A DNA stretch of 17,347 bases from Prevotella sp. CAG:1058 (GCA_000433175.1 HF986726.1:14909-32255); one strand, 5' to 3'; shown: positions 8,687 through 16,691, counted from the first letter of the stretch. Notes: generated by a model not told the origin, from the sequence alone. Numbers and translations are program-made.

Positions 8687-10147
8687 ATGGAGACAACAAA
8701 CAATAACAATAACGAGTTTGTAAAGAAGGTGGCGGAGCAGAAATACGAGTTCGGCTTCACCACCGACGTGCATACCGACATAATAGACACGGGCCTTAAC
8801 GAGGACGTGGTGCGCCTGATTTCGCAGAAGAAGGGCGAGCCTGAATGGATGCTCGACTTCCGCCTGAAGGCGTATAACTACTGGAAGACGCAGGAACAGC
8901 CCACGTGGGGGCATGTGAACGTGCCCGACATAGACTACCAGGCCATATCCTACTACGCCGACCCTATGGCAAAAAAGAAGGACGAGGGCAAGAAGGAGAT
9001 TGACCCCGAGCTGATGAAGACGTTTGACAAGCTGGGCATTCCGCTCGAGGAACGCCTCATACTTAGCGGTCAGACGGCCGTGGACGCCATAATGGACTCG
9101 GTGTCGGTGAAGACTACTTATAAGGAGAAGCTGGCCGAGAAGGGCATCATATTCTGTTCCATCGGCGAGGCGATAAAGGAGCATCCCGACCTTGTAAGGG
9201 AGTATCTCGGCACTGTTGTGCCTTACCGCGACAACTTCTTTGCCGCCCTTAACAGCGCCGTGTTCAGCGACGGCTCGTTCGTCTACATACCCAAGGGCGT
9301 GCGCAGCCCCATGGAGCTTAGCTCGTATTTCCGCATCAACGCAAGGAACACGGGCCAGTTTGAGCGTACGCTCATCATTGCCGAGGACGACAGCTACGTG
9401 TCTTACCTTGAGGGTTGCACGGCCCCGATGCGCGACGAGAACCAGCTTCACGCCGCCATCGTCGAGATTATCGTAAAGGACAACGCCGAAGTGAAATATT
9501 CTACGGTGCAGAACTGGTATCCGGGCGACGAACATGGCAAGGGCGGAGTGTTCAACCTCGTTACAAAGCGTGGCGATCTGCGTGGAGTTAACTCGAAGCT
9601 GTCGTGGACACAGGTGGAGACGGGTTCGGCCATAACGTGGAAATATCCGTCGTGCATACTGCGCGGCGACAACTCCGTGGCAGAGTTCTACAGCGTTGCC
9701 GTGACCAACAACAACCAGGAGGCCGACACTGGTACGAAGATGATTCACTTGGGCAAGAACACCAAGAGCACTATAATAAGCAAGGGCATCAGCGCCGGAC
9801 ACAGCCAGAACTCGTACCGCGGACTGGTGCGCGTGTCGCCTAATGCCGACAATGCCCGCAACTATTCGTCGTGCGACTCGCTGCTGCTGGGCAGCGACTG
9901 CGGCGCCCACACGTTCCCGTATATGGACATACACAACGACTCGGCGATAGTGGAGCATGAGGCTACGACGAGCAAGATAAGCGAAGACCAGCTGTTCTAC
10001 TGCAATCAGCGAGGCATACCTACGGAGCAGGCCGTCGGCCTTATCGTCAACGGATACGCCAAGGAAGTGCTTAACAAGCTGCCAATGGAGTTCGCCGTCG
10101 AGGCCCAGAAACTGCTCAGCGTGTCGTTGGAAGGCACTGTGGGATAG
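8687..10147 (+). CDS. sufB: SufB, Fe-S cluster scaffold subunit
   Basis: A 486-residue protein of normal SufB length. SufB, with SufC and SufD, forms the cytoplasmic SufBC2D scaffold on which Fe-S clusters are built. Diagnostic stretches are [19 protein letters not shown] (200-218), [18 protein letters not shown] (313-330), [13 protein letters not shown] (369-381), [20 protein letters not shown] (392-411) and [20 protein letters not shown] (422-441). C396 and E425 occupy the positions of the cluster-assembly Cys and Glu known from E. coli SufB; the 29-residue spacing is the same. The N-terminus is short and Asn-rich (TTNNNNNEF). It is the first gene after the suf promoter. A heptanucleotide repeat starts two bases after its stop. 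Confidence 0.97.
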   Translation: METTNNNNNEFVKKVAEQKYEFGFTTDVHTDIIDTGLNEDVVRLISQKKGEPEWMLDFRLKAYNYWKTQEQPTWGHVNVPDIDYQAISYYADPMAKKKDEGKKEIDPELMKTFDKLGIPLEERLILSGQTAVDAIMDSVSVKTTYKEKLAEKGIIFCSIGEAIKEHPDLVREYLGTVVPYRDNFFAALNSAVFSDGSFVYIPKGVRSPMELSSYFRINARNTGQFERTLIIAEDDSYVSYLEGCTAPMRDENQLHAAIVEIIVKDNAEVKYSTVQNWYPGDEHGKGGVFNLVTKRGDLRGVNSKLSWTQVETGSAITWKYPSCILRGDNSVAEFYSVAVTNNNQEADTGTKMIHLGKNTKSTIISKGISAGHSQNSYRGLVRVSPNADNARNYSSCDSLLLGSDCGAHTFPYMDIHNDSAIVEHEATTSKISEDQLFYCNQRGIPTEQAVGLIVNGYAKEVLNKLPMEFAVEAQKLLSVSLEGTVG

Positions 10148-10148
10148 T

Positions 10149-10186
10149 AATTCAAATTAAAAATTAAGAATTAAAAATTAAAAATT
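10149..10186 (+). repeat. AATTAAA-type heptanucleotide repeat after sufB
   Basis: AATTCA (10149-10154) is followed by AATTAAA, AATTAAG, AATTAAA, AATTAAA and AATT with a 7-bp period. The run begins two bases after the sufB TAG. A related heptamer run begins at the sufC stop codon (11827). Confidence 0.75.
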
Positions 10187-10246
10187 GGCGGGGTAGTGCC
10201 GTAGGGGTTTATCGGTTCATTAACGATATATATAAAAAATGTTGTT

Positions 10247-11019
10247 ATGATGAATACAAGACCTTTGATTGTTTTAGTCTTGCTGCTTTGTCTGTCAAGA
10301 CTTGTGGCAAACGCTCAGGACGATGACTCGCGGCGATGGGCAATAGATTTCAGGCTCAGTCCTGTAAAGCCGGTCGTAACGCTCAATGAAACTCCTGACA
10401 AGTATTACGACCCGATAAAGACTGGAGGCGGTCCTAACTTCTCGGCTCACATAGAGTATTTCATTCCGCAGACAGGCTTTTCAGTTGTCGGAGGATATGA
10501 CCACGAGGTGATGGACTTCTACTCAGGCGACGTATCGGCCGATCTGTCGCAGATTATGCTTGGCGGACGCTGGTATTTCCTGTCAAAGTCATGCGCGCTG
10601 CAGCCTTATCTCGGCGTAAGCACCTTCTGGAACGTTGCCGGGCGCAAGGATGCAGGCACAGTGAGCATGTCGGGAATGTATGGCAGCTATGAGCGCAAGT
10701 GGTGAGTACGTCGGGAATGTATGGCAGCTATGAGCGCAAGTACAGTGTGAGCAGTCCCGTGCTTAGTGTGGCGCCGGTGATAGGTCTTGACATTTATATG
10801 TTCTCGTGTGTGGCTCTTGAGATAGACTACGGCTTCCGCATGGCTGTCGACGGACATACATCGTCGCAGACGACATTCGGAAAGGACACAACACCCTATG
10901 CAATGCGCTCGCCGATGCACCGCCACGCACTGTCAGTGGGACTGAAAGTTACGTTCCCGTTCAAGTTCACAAGCAGTGACTTCGGCGGACTACTGGATTC
11001 TCTTTTAGATTTGAAATAA
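10247..11019 (+). pseudogene. Secreted, probably outer-membrane beta-barrel protein, frameshifted by a 41-bp duplication
   Basis: Two adjoining frames (10247-10705 and a following frame to 11019) belong to one gene. The first encodes a signal peptide (MMNTRPLIVLVLLLC..., likely cut after ANA) and amphipathic beta strands such as IMLGGRWYFLSKSCALQPYLGVS. The second continues with strands such as GLDIYMFSCVALEIDYGFRM and ends HALSVGLKVTFPFKF, like an outer-membrane barrel. The sequence GMYGSYERK occurs at the end of the first frame and again at the start of the second because of a 41-bp tandem duplication (10661-10741). Removing 41 bp leaves 732 nt, one frame of 243 residues reading ERKYSVSS across the join. 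I do not recognise the family. It lies between sufB and sufC in the same direction but resembles no Suf component. Confidence 0.8.
10661..10741 (+). repeat. 41-bp tandem duplication inside the outer-membrane protein gene
   Basis: Bases 10661-10700 and 10702-10741 match at 38 of 40 positions, with 32 consecutive identical bases (10669-10700 and 10710-10741). The offset of 41 shifts the frame and produces a TGA at 10703-10705. Confidence 0.95.
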
Positions 11020-11072
11020 ACAACTCAGGCAGGCGCAAGCCGTAAGGCCGGAATAAATTATAAGCAAGAATT

Positions 11073-11828
11073 ATGTTAGAAATAAAAGACTTACACGCCA
11101 AGATTGGCGACAAGGAAATATTGAAGGGCATCAACCTCACCATAAAGGACGGTGAGACGCATGCCATAATGGGGCCTAACGGTTCGGGCAAGAGTACGTT
11201 GAGCGCAGTGTTGGTGGGTAATCCGCTGTATGAGGTTACGGCCGGCTCGATAACCTTCAACGGCAAGGACCTGCTCGCAATGAAACCGGAGGACAGGGCA
11301 CACGAGGGAATATTCCTTTCGTTCCAGTACCCGGTGGAGATTCCGGGCGTGTCGATGACCAACTTCATGCGTGCCGCCGTCAACGAGAAGCGCAAGTATG
11401 AGGGCAAGGAGCTGCTGAACGCTGCCGAGTTCCTGAAGCTGATGCGTGAGAAGAGAAAGATTGTCGAGCTCGACAGCAAGTTGTCAAACCGTTCTGTGAA
11501 CGAAGGCTTCAGCGGCGGCGAGAAGAAGCGCAACGAGATTTTCCAGATGGCGATGCTCGAGCCGAAGCTCAGCATACTTGACGAGACCGACTCAGGCCTT
11601 GACGTCGACGCGCTGCGCATCGTGGCCGAAGGCGTAAACAAGCTGCGCACGCCGGAGTCGAGCTGCATAGTCATTACGCACTACGAGCGCCTGCTGGACA
11701 TCATCAAGCCTGAAATAGTGCATGTGCTCTACAAGGGCCGCATAGTGAAGACCGCAGGACCGGAGCTGTCGAAAGAAATCGAGACACGCGGATACGACTG
11801 GATTAAGGAAGAAGTGGACCGGGATTAA
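11073..11828 (+). CDS. sufC: SufC, Fe-S assembly ATPase
   Basis: A 251-residue ABC-type ATPase without membrane segments, as expected for SufC. Walker A is GPNGSGKST (34-42). The Q-loop lies in SFQYPVEIPGVSMTNF, the signature is FSGGEKKRNEIFQ, Walker B is LSILDETDSGLD and the switch histidine is in VITHYERLL. The LDETDSGLD form and the YPVEIPGV stretch separate SufC from transporter ATPases. ATP binding dimerises SufC in the SufBC2D complex and opens the SufB-SufD interface. It is separated from sufB by 925 bp containing the broken outer-membrane protein gene, so operon continuity there depends on readthrough. A heptanucleotide repeat overlaps its stop codon. Confidence 0.97.
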   Translation: MLEIKDLHAKIGDKEILKGINLTIKDGETHAIMGPNGSGKSTLSAVLVGNPLYEVTAGSITFNGKDLLAMKPEDRAHEGIFLSFQYPVEIPGVSMTNFMRAAVNEKRKYEGKELLNAAEFLKLMREKRKIVELDSKLSNRSVNEGFSGGEKKRNEIFQMAMLEPKLSILDETDSGLDVDALRIVAEGVNKLRTPESSCIVITHYERLLDIIKPEIVHVLYKGRIVKTAGPELSKEIETRGYDWIKEEVDRD

Positions 11829-11858
11829 TTCATAATTCACAATTCATAATTCATAATT
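11827..11858 (+). repeat. AATTCAT heptanucleotide repeat at the sufC stop codon
   Basis: Units AATTCAT (11827), AATTCAC (11834), AATTCAT (11841), AATTCAT (11848) and a partial AATT (11855) follow at exact 7-bp spacing. The first unit overlaps the TAA of sufC. A further AATTCGT lies at 11941, just after the 28-bp repeats. Confidence 0.8.
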
Positions 11859-11938
11859 AGCTAACGCTGAATTTCGTTTCATAATTAGCTAACGCTGAAC
11901 TTCGTTTTCATTATTGGCTAATGCCGAACTTATGTTTC
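11853..11938 (+). repeat. Three tandem copies of a 28/29-bp repeat before sufD
   Basis: Copies start at 11853, 11881 and 11910, each centred on GCTAACGCTGAA or the variant GCTAATGCCGAA and ending in a TTC/TTTC tract. Copies 1 and 2 differ at two of 28 positions; copy 3 is more diverged and one base longer. They fill most of the 133-bp gap between sufC and sufD. No function is apparent. Confidence 0.85.
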
Positions 11939-11961
11939 ATAATTCGTAATTTAATATACGG

Positions 11962-13308
11962 ATGAATAGCGAAAAACAATATATAGACCTTTACAACCAG
12001 TGCCGCGACATGATAATGGGCCACAGCGTGGACACCATGAATGCCGTGCGCGATGCAGCTTATGAGGACTTCAAGCGCATCAGCTTCCCCACGAAGAAGG
12101 TCGAGAGATATAAATATACAGACATACAGGCCCTGTTCGAGCCTGACTACGGGCTCAACCTCAACCGTCTCGACATACCTGTCGACCCGTATGAGGCGTT
12201 CCGTTGCGACGTGCCCAACCTTAGTACGTCACTTTACTTTGTCCTGAACGACGGCTTTTACGACAAGGCCATGCCTAAGGGACACCTTCTGCCTGAAGGT
12301 GTCGTGGTCGGTTCACTTGCCAAATACGCCGCCGAGCATCCCGATTTCGTGGCTAAGTATTATGCCAAGCTGGCCAAGACTGCCGACGACGGCATTACCG
12401 CGCTTAACACCATGCTGGCACAGGACGGCCTGCTGGTGTATGTGCCGAAGGGGGTTGAGGTAGACCGCGCCGTGCAGGTAATCAACATACTGCGCTCCGA
12501 CGTAGACCTGATGGTCAACCGCCGTGTGCTTATAGTTGTAGAGGATAACGCCCGTATAAAGCTGCTCTTCTGCGACCATGCCGCCGACGACCGCCGTTTC
12601 CTTGCCACCCAGGTAATCGAGGCATACGTCGGCGACAACGCTTCGCTCGACCTTTACTGCCTGGAAGAGACGCATGTGAAGAATGTCCGTGTCAGCAACG
12701 TGTTCATAGAGCAACAAAGGGATAGCCGCGTGAGCCACAACGTCATAACGCTTCACAACGGAGTGACGCGCAACCGCACCGACCTGGTATTTGCAGGAGA
12801 GGGTGCCGAGTGCGACCTTCGCGGCTGCGTGATAGCCGACAAGCACCAGCATGTAGACAACAACACGCTCATAGACCACCGCGTAGGTCATTGCACGAGC
12901 AACGAACTGTACAAATACGTGCTCGACGAGAACGCCGTTGGCGCGTTCGCAGGCCGTGTTTTGGTGCGCCACGGAGCGCAGAAGACAGACTCGGTGATGC
13001 GTAACCAGAACCTCTGTTCTACCAAGGAAGCCCGTATGTACACGCAGCCTATGCTAGAGATTTATGCTGACGACGTGAAGTGCGCCCACGGCAGCACGGT
13101 AGGCCAGCTAAACGACGCAGCCCTGTTCTACATGCGCCAGCGAGGCATACCTTTGAAGGAAGCCCGCCTGCTGCTTGAGTTTGCCTTCGTTAACGAAGTA
13201 ATCGACGGCATAAAGCTCGACCCGCTGCGCGACCGACTGCACTATCTTGTGGAGAAACGATTCCGCGGGGAGCTGAATAAATGCGAAGGGTGCAAGCTGT
13301 GTAGATGA
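11962..13308 (+). CDS. sufD: SufD, Fe-S cluster scaffold subunit
   Basis: A 448-residue protein paralogous to SufB. The N-terminal helical part includes SFPTKKVERYKYTDIQALF (41-59). The beta-helix core includes LVYVPKGVEVDRAVQVINIL (158-177), CDLRGCVIADKHQHVDN (284-300) and HFAGRV-like GAFAGRVLVRHGAQKTDS (327-344). The key stretch DDVKCAHGSTVGQLND (370-385) contains H376, in the place of the essential SufD histidine at the SufB-SufD interface of E. coli. The C-terminus ends CEGCKLCR, three cysteines at 441, 444 and 447 in a CxxCxxC arrangement not typical of proteobacterial SufD. The ATG at 11962 gives the expected N-terminus. sufS begins 37 nt downstream. Confidence 0.96.
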   Translation: MNSEKQYIDLYNQCRDMIMGHSVDTMNAVRDAAYEDFKRISFPTKKVERYKYTDIQALFEPDYGLNLNRLDIPVDPYEAFRCDVPNLSTSLYFVLNDGFYDKAMPKGHLLPEGVVVGSLAKYAAEHPDFVAKYYAKLAKTADDGITALNTMLAQDGLLVYVPKGVEVDRAVQVINILRSDVDLMVNRRVLIVVEDNARIKLLFCDHAADDRRFLATQVIEAYVGDNASLDLYCLEETHVKNVRVSNVFIEQQRDSRVSHNVITLHNGVTRNRTDLVFAGEGAECDLRGCVIADKHQHVDNNTLIDHRVGHCTSNELYKYVLDENAVGAFAGRVLVRHGAQKTDSVMRNQNLCSTKEARMYTQPMLEIYADDVKCAHGSTVGQLNDAALFYMRQRGIPLKEARLLLEFAFVNEVIDGIKLDPLRDRLHYLVEKRFRGELNKCEGCKLCR

Positions 13309-13345
13309 TTTTACGGTAGCCAGTATGCCTTTAAATGTTTTTACA

Positions 13346-14560
13346 ATGTTCGACATAAACAAAATAAGAGAAGACTTCCCGATACTCGGCCGCGAGGTTT
13401 ACGGTCGTCCGCTTGTCTATCTCGACAATGCCGCCACAACCCAGAAACCGCGTTGCGTGGTTGAAGCCATAACCGACGAGTACTACAACGTGAACGCCAA
13501 TGTTCACCGTGGAGTGCATTACCTGTCGCAGCAGGCCACTGATTTGCATGAGGCTGCGCGCGAGAAGGTAAGGCAGTTTGTCAACGCAAGGTCAACGAAC
13601 GAGATAATATTCACGCGCGGAACCACCGAGAGCCTTAACCTCGTGGTGTCCTCTTTCTGTGACGGAATGATGCAGGAGGGCGACGAAGTGATAGTCTCGG
13701 TAATGGAACACCACTCCAACATCGTGCCGTGGCAGCTCCAGGCGGCTAAGAAAGGCATATCGATACGTGTCATTCCGATGACCGACGAGGGCGAGTTGAG
13801 GCTTGATGAATACGAAAAACTGTTCACAGAACGGACTAAGATTGTCAGTGTGACGCACGTGAGCAACGTGCTCGGAACGGTCAATCCGGTCGAGGAGATG
13901 ATACACATAGCCCACGAACACGGCGTACCTGTAATGGTCGACGGTGCCCAAAGCACCCCACACTTTGCTGTCGACGTGCAGGCAATGGACTGCGATTTCT
14001 TTGCGTTCAGCGGCCATAAGATGTACGGTCCGACAGGCATCGGCGTGCTATACGGCAAGGAAGAATGGCTAGACCGCCTGCCGCCGTACCAGGGCGGGGG
14101 AGAGATGATTGAGAGCGTGAGCTTCGAGAAGACCGTGTTCGAGCATCTTCCGTTCAAGTTCGAGGCTGGTACGCCCGACTATGTGGCCACCACCGGACTT
14201 GCCAAGGCCATCGACTACATGACCGCGGTAGGCATGGACAACATCCAAAGGCACGAACGCGAATTGACGGAGTACGCCATGCAGCGCCTGTCTGAGGTCG
14301 AGGGTATACGCATATTCGGTCGTGCGCCGCGCAAGGACGCCGTCGTATCGTTCCTCGTCGGCGACATACACCACCTCGACATGGGTACTCTGCTCGACCG
14401 TCTCGGCATCGCTGTGCGCACAGGGCACCACTGCGCACAGCCCCTTATGATACGGCTCGGCATACAGGGCACCGTGCGCGCCTCGTTTGCGATGTACAAC
14501 ACACGCGAGGAAATAGACGCCCTCGCCTCCGGGATAGAGCGTGTGAGCAAGATGTTTTGA
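13346..14560 (+). CDS. sufS: SufS, group II cysteine desulfurase
   Basis: A 404-residue PLP enzyme counted from the ATG at 13346; an upstream ATG at 13325 would add seven residues that look unlike SufS N-termini, so 13346 is preferred. It removes sulfur from cysteine and passes it to the Suf scaffold. Visible landmarks are YLDNAATTQKP (25-35), EHHSN with the cofactor-stacking histidine (121-125), MVDGAQ with D199, FSGHKMYGPTGIG with the PLP lysine K225, and RTGHHCAQPLM with the catalytic C363. The short loop around that cysteine is the SufS type rather than IscS. No sufE or sufU is next to it, so its sulfur-transfer partner must be encoded elsewhere. It is the last gene of the operon. Confidence 0.97.
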   Translation: MFDINKIREDFPILGREVYGRPLVYLDNAATTQKPRCVVEAITDEYYNVNANVHRGVHYLSQQATDLHEAAREKVRQFVNARSTNEIIFTRGTTESLNLVVSSFCDGMMQEGDEVIVSVMEHHSNIVPWQLQAAKKGISIRVIPMTDEGELRLDEYEKLFTERTKIVSVTHVSNVLGTVNPVEEMIHIAHEHGVPVMVDGAQSTPHFAVDVQAMDCDFFAFSGHKMYGPTGIGVLYGKEEWLDRLPPYQGGGEMIESVSFEKTVFEHLPFKFEAGTPDYVATTGLAKAIDYMTAVGMDNIQRHERELTEYAMQRLSEVEGIRIFGRAPRKDAVVSFLVGDIHHLDMGTLLDRLGIAVRTGHHCAQPLMIRLGIQGTVRASFAMYNTREEIDALASGIERVSKMF

Positions 14561-14597
14561 TAACCGAAGACAGGATAATTAATTATACTAATATGAT

Positions 14598-14625
14598 AAA
14601 GAGGGAGCCATGGCTCCCTCTTTTG
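14598..14625. terminator. Intrinsic terminator between sufS and the convergent small gene
   Basis: AAAGAGGGAGCC (14598-14609) and GGCTCCCTCTTT (14612-14623) are perfect reverse complements around AT, followed by TTG. The stem ends the suf transcript 38 nt after the sufS stop. Its A-run on the left makes it usable from the - strand too, for the gene that ends at 14633. Confidence 0.9.
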
Positions 14626-14632
14626 TTTGCTT

Positions 14633-14929
14633 TCAGCCCCTGTCATTCATGTAAATGCGGCACTTCCTGACTGCCAATACAAACCAGGCGCAGGCTGCAA
14701 TCCTTATCATTAGCGGCATATCGGCAGGCATTACGGTAGCGAAAAACGCCAGTTGGGCTTCAGTTATGACCTTAGCCTCGATGTTGCCGACCTCGCGTCC
14801 GAGAACGTATGAGTAGTATCTGCGCATCATGCGCAGTGGAGTTTCCAACGTGTTGCATACTCGTCTGAATGCCTCTGAAGCCTTCTTTGCCGTTCCGGTG
14901 TTTACTGTCATTGTCATTTGCTTTTCCAT
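14633..14929 (-). CDS. Small protein of unknown function
   Basis: A 98-residue protein I do not recognise with confidence. Residues 1-20 are polar, 21-45 form a basic amphipathic segment (FRRVCNTLETPLRMMRRYYS), and 52-70 contain EAKVITEAQLAFFATVMPAD. Residues 71-88 (MPLMIRIAACAWFVLAVR) are hydrophobic and could be one membrane segment, with a basic tail. It converges on sufS with a shared terminator between them, which supports a real gene. Its upstream side is an AT-rich non-coding stretch suited to a promoter. Starts at residues 5 or 7 are possible, since ATG occurs at each. It may be a small conserved Bacteroidales protein that associates with the inner membrane; this is inference. Confidence 0.7.
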   Translation of the reverse strand: MEKQMTMTVNTGTAKKASEAFRRVCNTLETPLRMMRRYYSYVLGREVGNIEAKVITEAQLAFFATVMPADMPLMIRIAACAWFVLAVRKCRIYMNDRG

Positions 14930-15185
14930 ATCCTTAGTTTTTATTATTTCGTTTCTGACTGCAAAATAAACATCCGTTTGTGCACAATAAGTTCACTCGT
15001 GCAACGTTTTTAGTTAAAGAATAATAATTCAGACCCTTGGCTGTATGATTTCCGGGCATGACAAGCGTTCTCCGTGGTGTCGTCCGGCATCTTGACGGCA
15101 CTTAAGGCAATGCTAATGACAAGCCGGCGGCAAGCATGTTGCCGTTTGAACGGGTCTGATTCGTACTTGAAAAATCATTTTGACC
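14930..15185. other. Divergent intergenic region upstream of the small gene and rnhB
   Basis: This 256-bp gap separates two divergent genes and should hold promoters for both. The half next to the small gene is AT-rich; the half next to rnhB is GC-richer and carries a 6-bp dyad CGGCAA/TTGCCG (15128-15133, 15139-15144). No match to the full TTTG/TAnnTTTG promoter pattern was found on either strand. Confidence 0.4.
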
Positions 15186-15770
15186 ATGCTTAAAAGCCAC
15201 TTTTACAAAGGCCTGATTGAGGCCGGTTGCGACGAGGCCGGGCGCGGATGCCTTGCCGGCAGCGTGTATGCTGCGGCTGTGATACTGCCCGAGGACTATG
15301 TGAACGAAGCCCTCAACGACTCGAAGCAGCTGACCGCCAAGCGCCGTTACGAACTTCGCGACGAGATAGAACGTGACGCACTGGCATGGGCGGTGGGCAT
15401 AGTTACGCCTGCCGAAATAGACGAGATAAACATACTTAACGCCAGCATATTGGCCATGCACCGCGCCCTTGACGGGCTGAAGCTGCGCCCCGAGGCGATA
15501 ATAGTTGACGGCAACCGTTTCAAACCTTACAATTTCATCCCTTACACGACCGTCGTCAAGGGCGACGGCAAATATCTCTCGATAGCGGCGGCAAGCATCC
15601 TTGCCAAGACCTACCGCGACGACTACATGGACCGTCTTGCGCTCGAATATCCGCAATACGACTGGATTGACAACAAGGGATACCCCACCCGCAAGCACCG
15701 CCAGGCCATAGCCGAGTACGGAATAACGGAGTACCACCGTAAGACTTTCAGGCTGTTTCCCGGCAAATGA
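15186..15770 (+). CDS. rnhB: Ribonuclease HII
   Basis: A 194-residue enzyme that cuts the RNA strand of RNA-DNA hybrids, including single ribonucleotides left in DNA. The catalytic residues are visible: D16 and E17 in GCDEAGRGCLAG (14-25), D108 in IIVDGNRF, and D145 in the TYRDDYM segment following SIAAASILAK (132-141). LNDSKQLTAKRR (43-54) is also typical. The ATG at 15186 is preferred over an in-frame TTG at 15180 because it gives the standard short N-terminus. Only 24 nt separate its stop from the WYL regulator gene, suggesting co-transcription. Confidence 0.96.
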   Translation: MLKSHFYKGLIEAGCDEAGRGCLAGSVYAAAVILPEDYVNEALNDSKQLTAKRRYELRDEIERDALAWAVGIVTPAEIDEINILNASILAMHRALDGLKLRPEAIIVDGNRFKPYNFIPYTTVVKGDGKYLSIAAASILAKTYRDDYMDRLALEYPQYDWIDNKGYPTRKHRQAIAEYGITEYHRKTFRLFPGK

Positions 15771-15794
15771 CAGCCGTAAACGACACGACGACTC

Positions 15795-16691
15795 ATGCGA
15801 CACGATAAACTTGAACGCGAACTGCAGCTCATTCTGCTGTTAACCGAGAACTACAAATACTCCATTGACGAGTTGTGCGGCAAGGTGGGAATTTCTCGCC
15901 GCAATCTTTATTATTATCTTGAATTCCTGCGTGATAGTGGCTTTAAGGTGCAGAAGCGCGGCACCGCATATTTTATAAGCCGCGATTCACCCTTCTTCAA
16001 CCACTTGTTGAGCCGCATTTCGTTCACCGAAGAGGAAGCCGTGCAGATAGGCAGACTGCTCGACAAGGCCGAGCGTGGCAATCCGCTGATAACCAGCATA
16101 AAGAAGAAACTTGAGCGGTTTTACGACTTCGAGATACTTGCCGACGAGGAGCTGCGCGAGCAGGCCGTACATAACATCAGCGTGCTGTACGACGCGATCA
16201 AGATGCGCCGCCAAGTCGTGCTGCACGGCTATGCGTCGCCGCACAGCCAGACCACACGCGATCGCTATGTCGAACCGTTCCTGCTGATGAACAACAACAA
16301 CGAGGTTAGATGCTACGAGCCGGCTACAGGCATGAATAAGACGTTCAAGGTGAGCCGCATGCAGGGCGTGGAGATGCTCGACACGGAATGGGAGTACGAG
16401 AAGCACCACCGTCAGGTGTTCACAGACGTGTTCATGTTCAGCGGTGAGGTGTTGCTGCCTGTCGAGCTGTATCTCGGCCAGTTGTCATACAATGTGTTGA
16501 AAGAGGAATATCCGCAGGCGGGCAAGATGGTTGAGATTACTCCTGACGGACGCAGGCACTTGCGCATGGACGTGTGCAATTATGCCGGAATCGGGCGTTT
16601 CGTTCTTGGACTTTTTAACGATATTGAGGTCGTTGGAGACGCCGGTTTTAAGGATTATCTCAGATGTAATATCGAAAAAATGAAGGTCTGA
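15795..16691 (+). CDS. HTH and WYL-domain transcriptional regulator
   Basis: A 298-residue protein. Residues 1-60 form a winged helix-turn-helix of the DeoR/HTH_11 type (YSIDELCGKVGISRRNLYYY, 22-41, with wing GFKVQKRGTAYFIS). A linker with helical segments follows (FTEEEAVQIGRLLDKAERG). A WYL-like domain spans about 125-215 with RDRYVEPFLLMNNNNEVRCY and MNKTFKVSRMQGVEML, and a C-terminal extension follows. The WYL tripeptide itself is replaced by RCY-like residues, while the downstream K-F-K-x-S-R strand is retained. WYL regulators respond to small ligands or nucleic acid and often govern stress or defence functions. Its targets are unknown; the neighbours give no clear clue. Probably transcribed with rnhB. 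Confidence 0.88.
   Translation: MRHDKLERELQLILLLTENYKYSIDELCGKVGISRRNLYYYLEFLRDSGFKVQKRGTAYFISRDSPFFNHLLSRISFTEEEAVQIGRLLDKAERGNPLITSIKKKLERFYDFEILADEELREQAVHNISVLYDAIKMRRQVVLHGYASPHSQTTRDRYVEPFLLMNNNNEVRCYEPATGMNKTFKVSRMQGVEMLDTEWEYEKHHRQVFTDVFMFSGEVLLPVELYLGQLSYNVLKEEYPQAGKMVEITPDGRRHLRMDVCNYAGIGRFVLGLFNDIEVVGDAGFKDYLRCNIEKMKV

Noticed and set aside
8534..9958. 474-codon open frame on the - strand opposite sufB
   Set aside because: It lies wholly antisense to a certain sufB, has no recognisable domain, and its long runs of Val, Arg and His match reversed codons of a GC-rich gene. It is a shadow frame.
10690..10710. Programmed ribosomal frameshift in the outer-membrane protein gene
   Set aside because: No slippery heptamer or downstream pseudoknot is visible, and the 41-bp duplication fully accounts for the frame change.
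10967..11674. 235-codon open frame on the - strand opposite sufC
   Set aside because: It is antisense to a complete ABC ATPase, is Ser/Leu-rich and low in complexity, and has no supporting signal.
11853..11938. CRISPR repeats of 28 bp before sufD
   Set aside because: The copies are directly adjacent with no spacers and diverge from one another, so they are simple tandem repeats.
15102..15803. 233-codon open frame on the - strand opposite rnhB
   Set aside because: rnhB has all catalytic residues, and the antisense peptide has no family features. Shadow frame.
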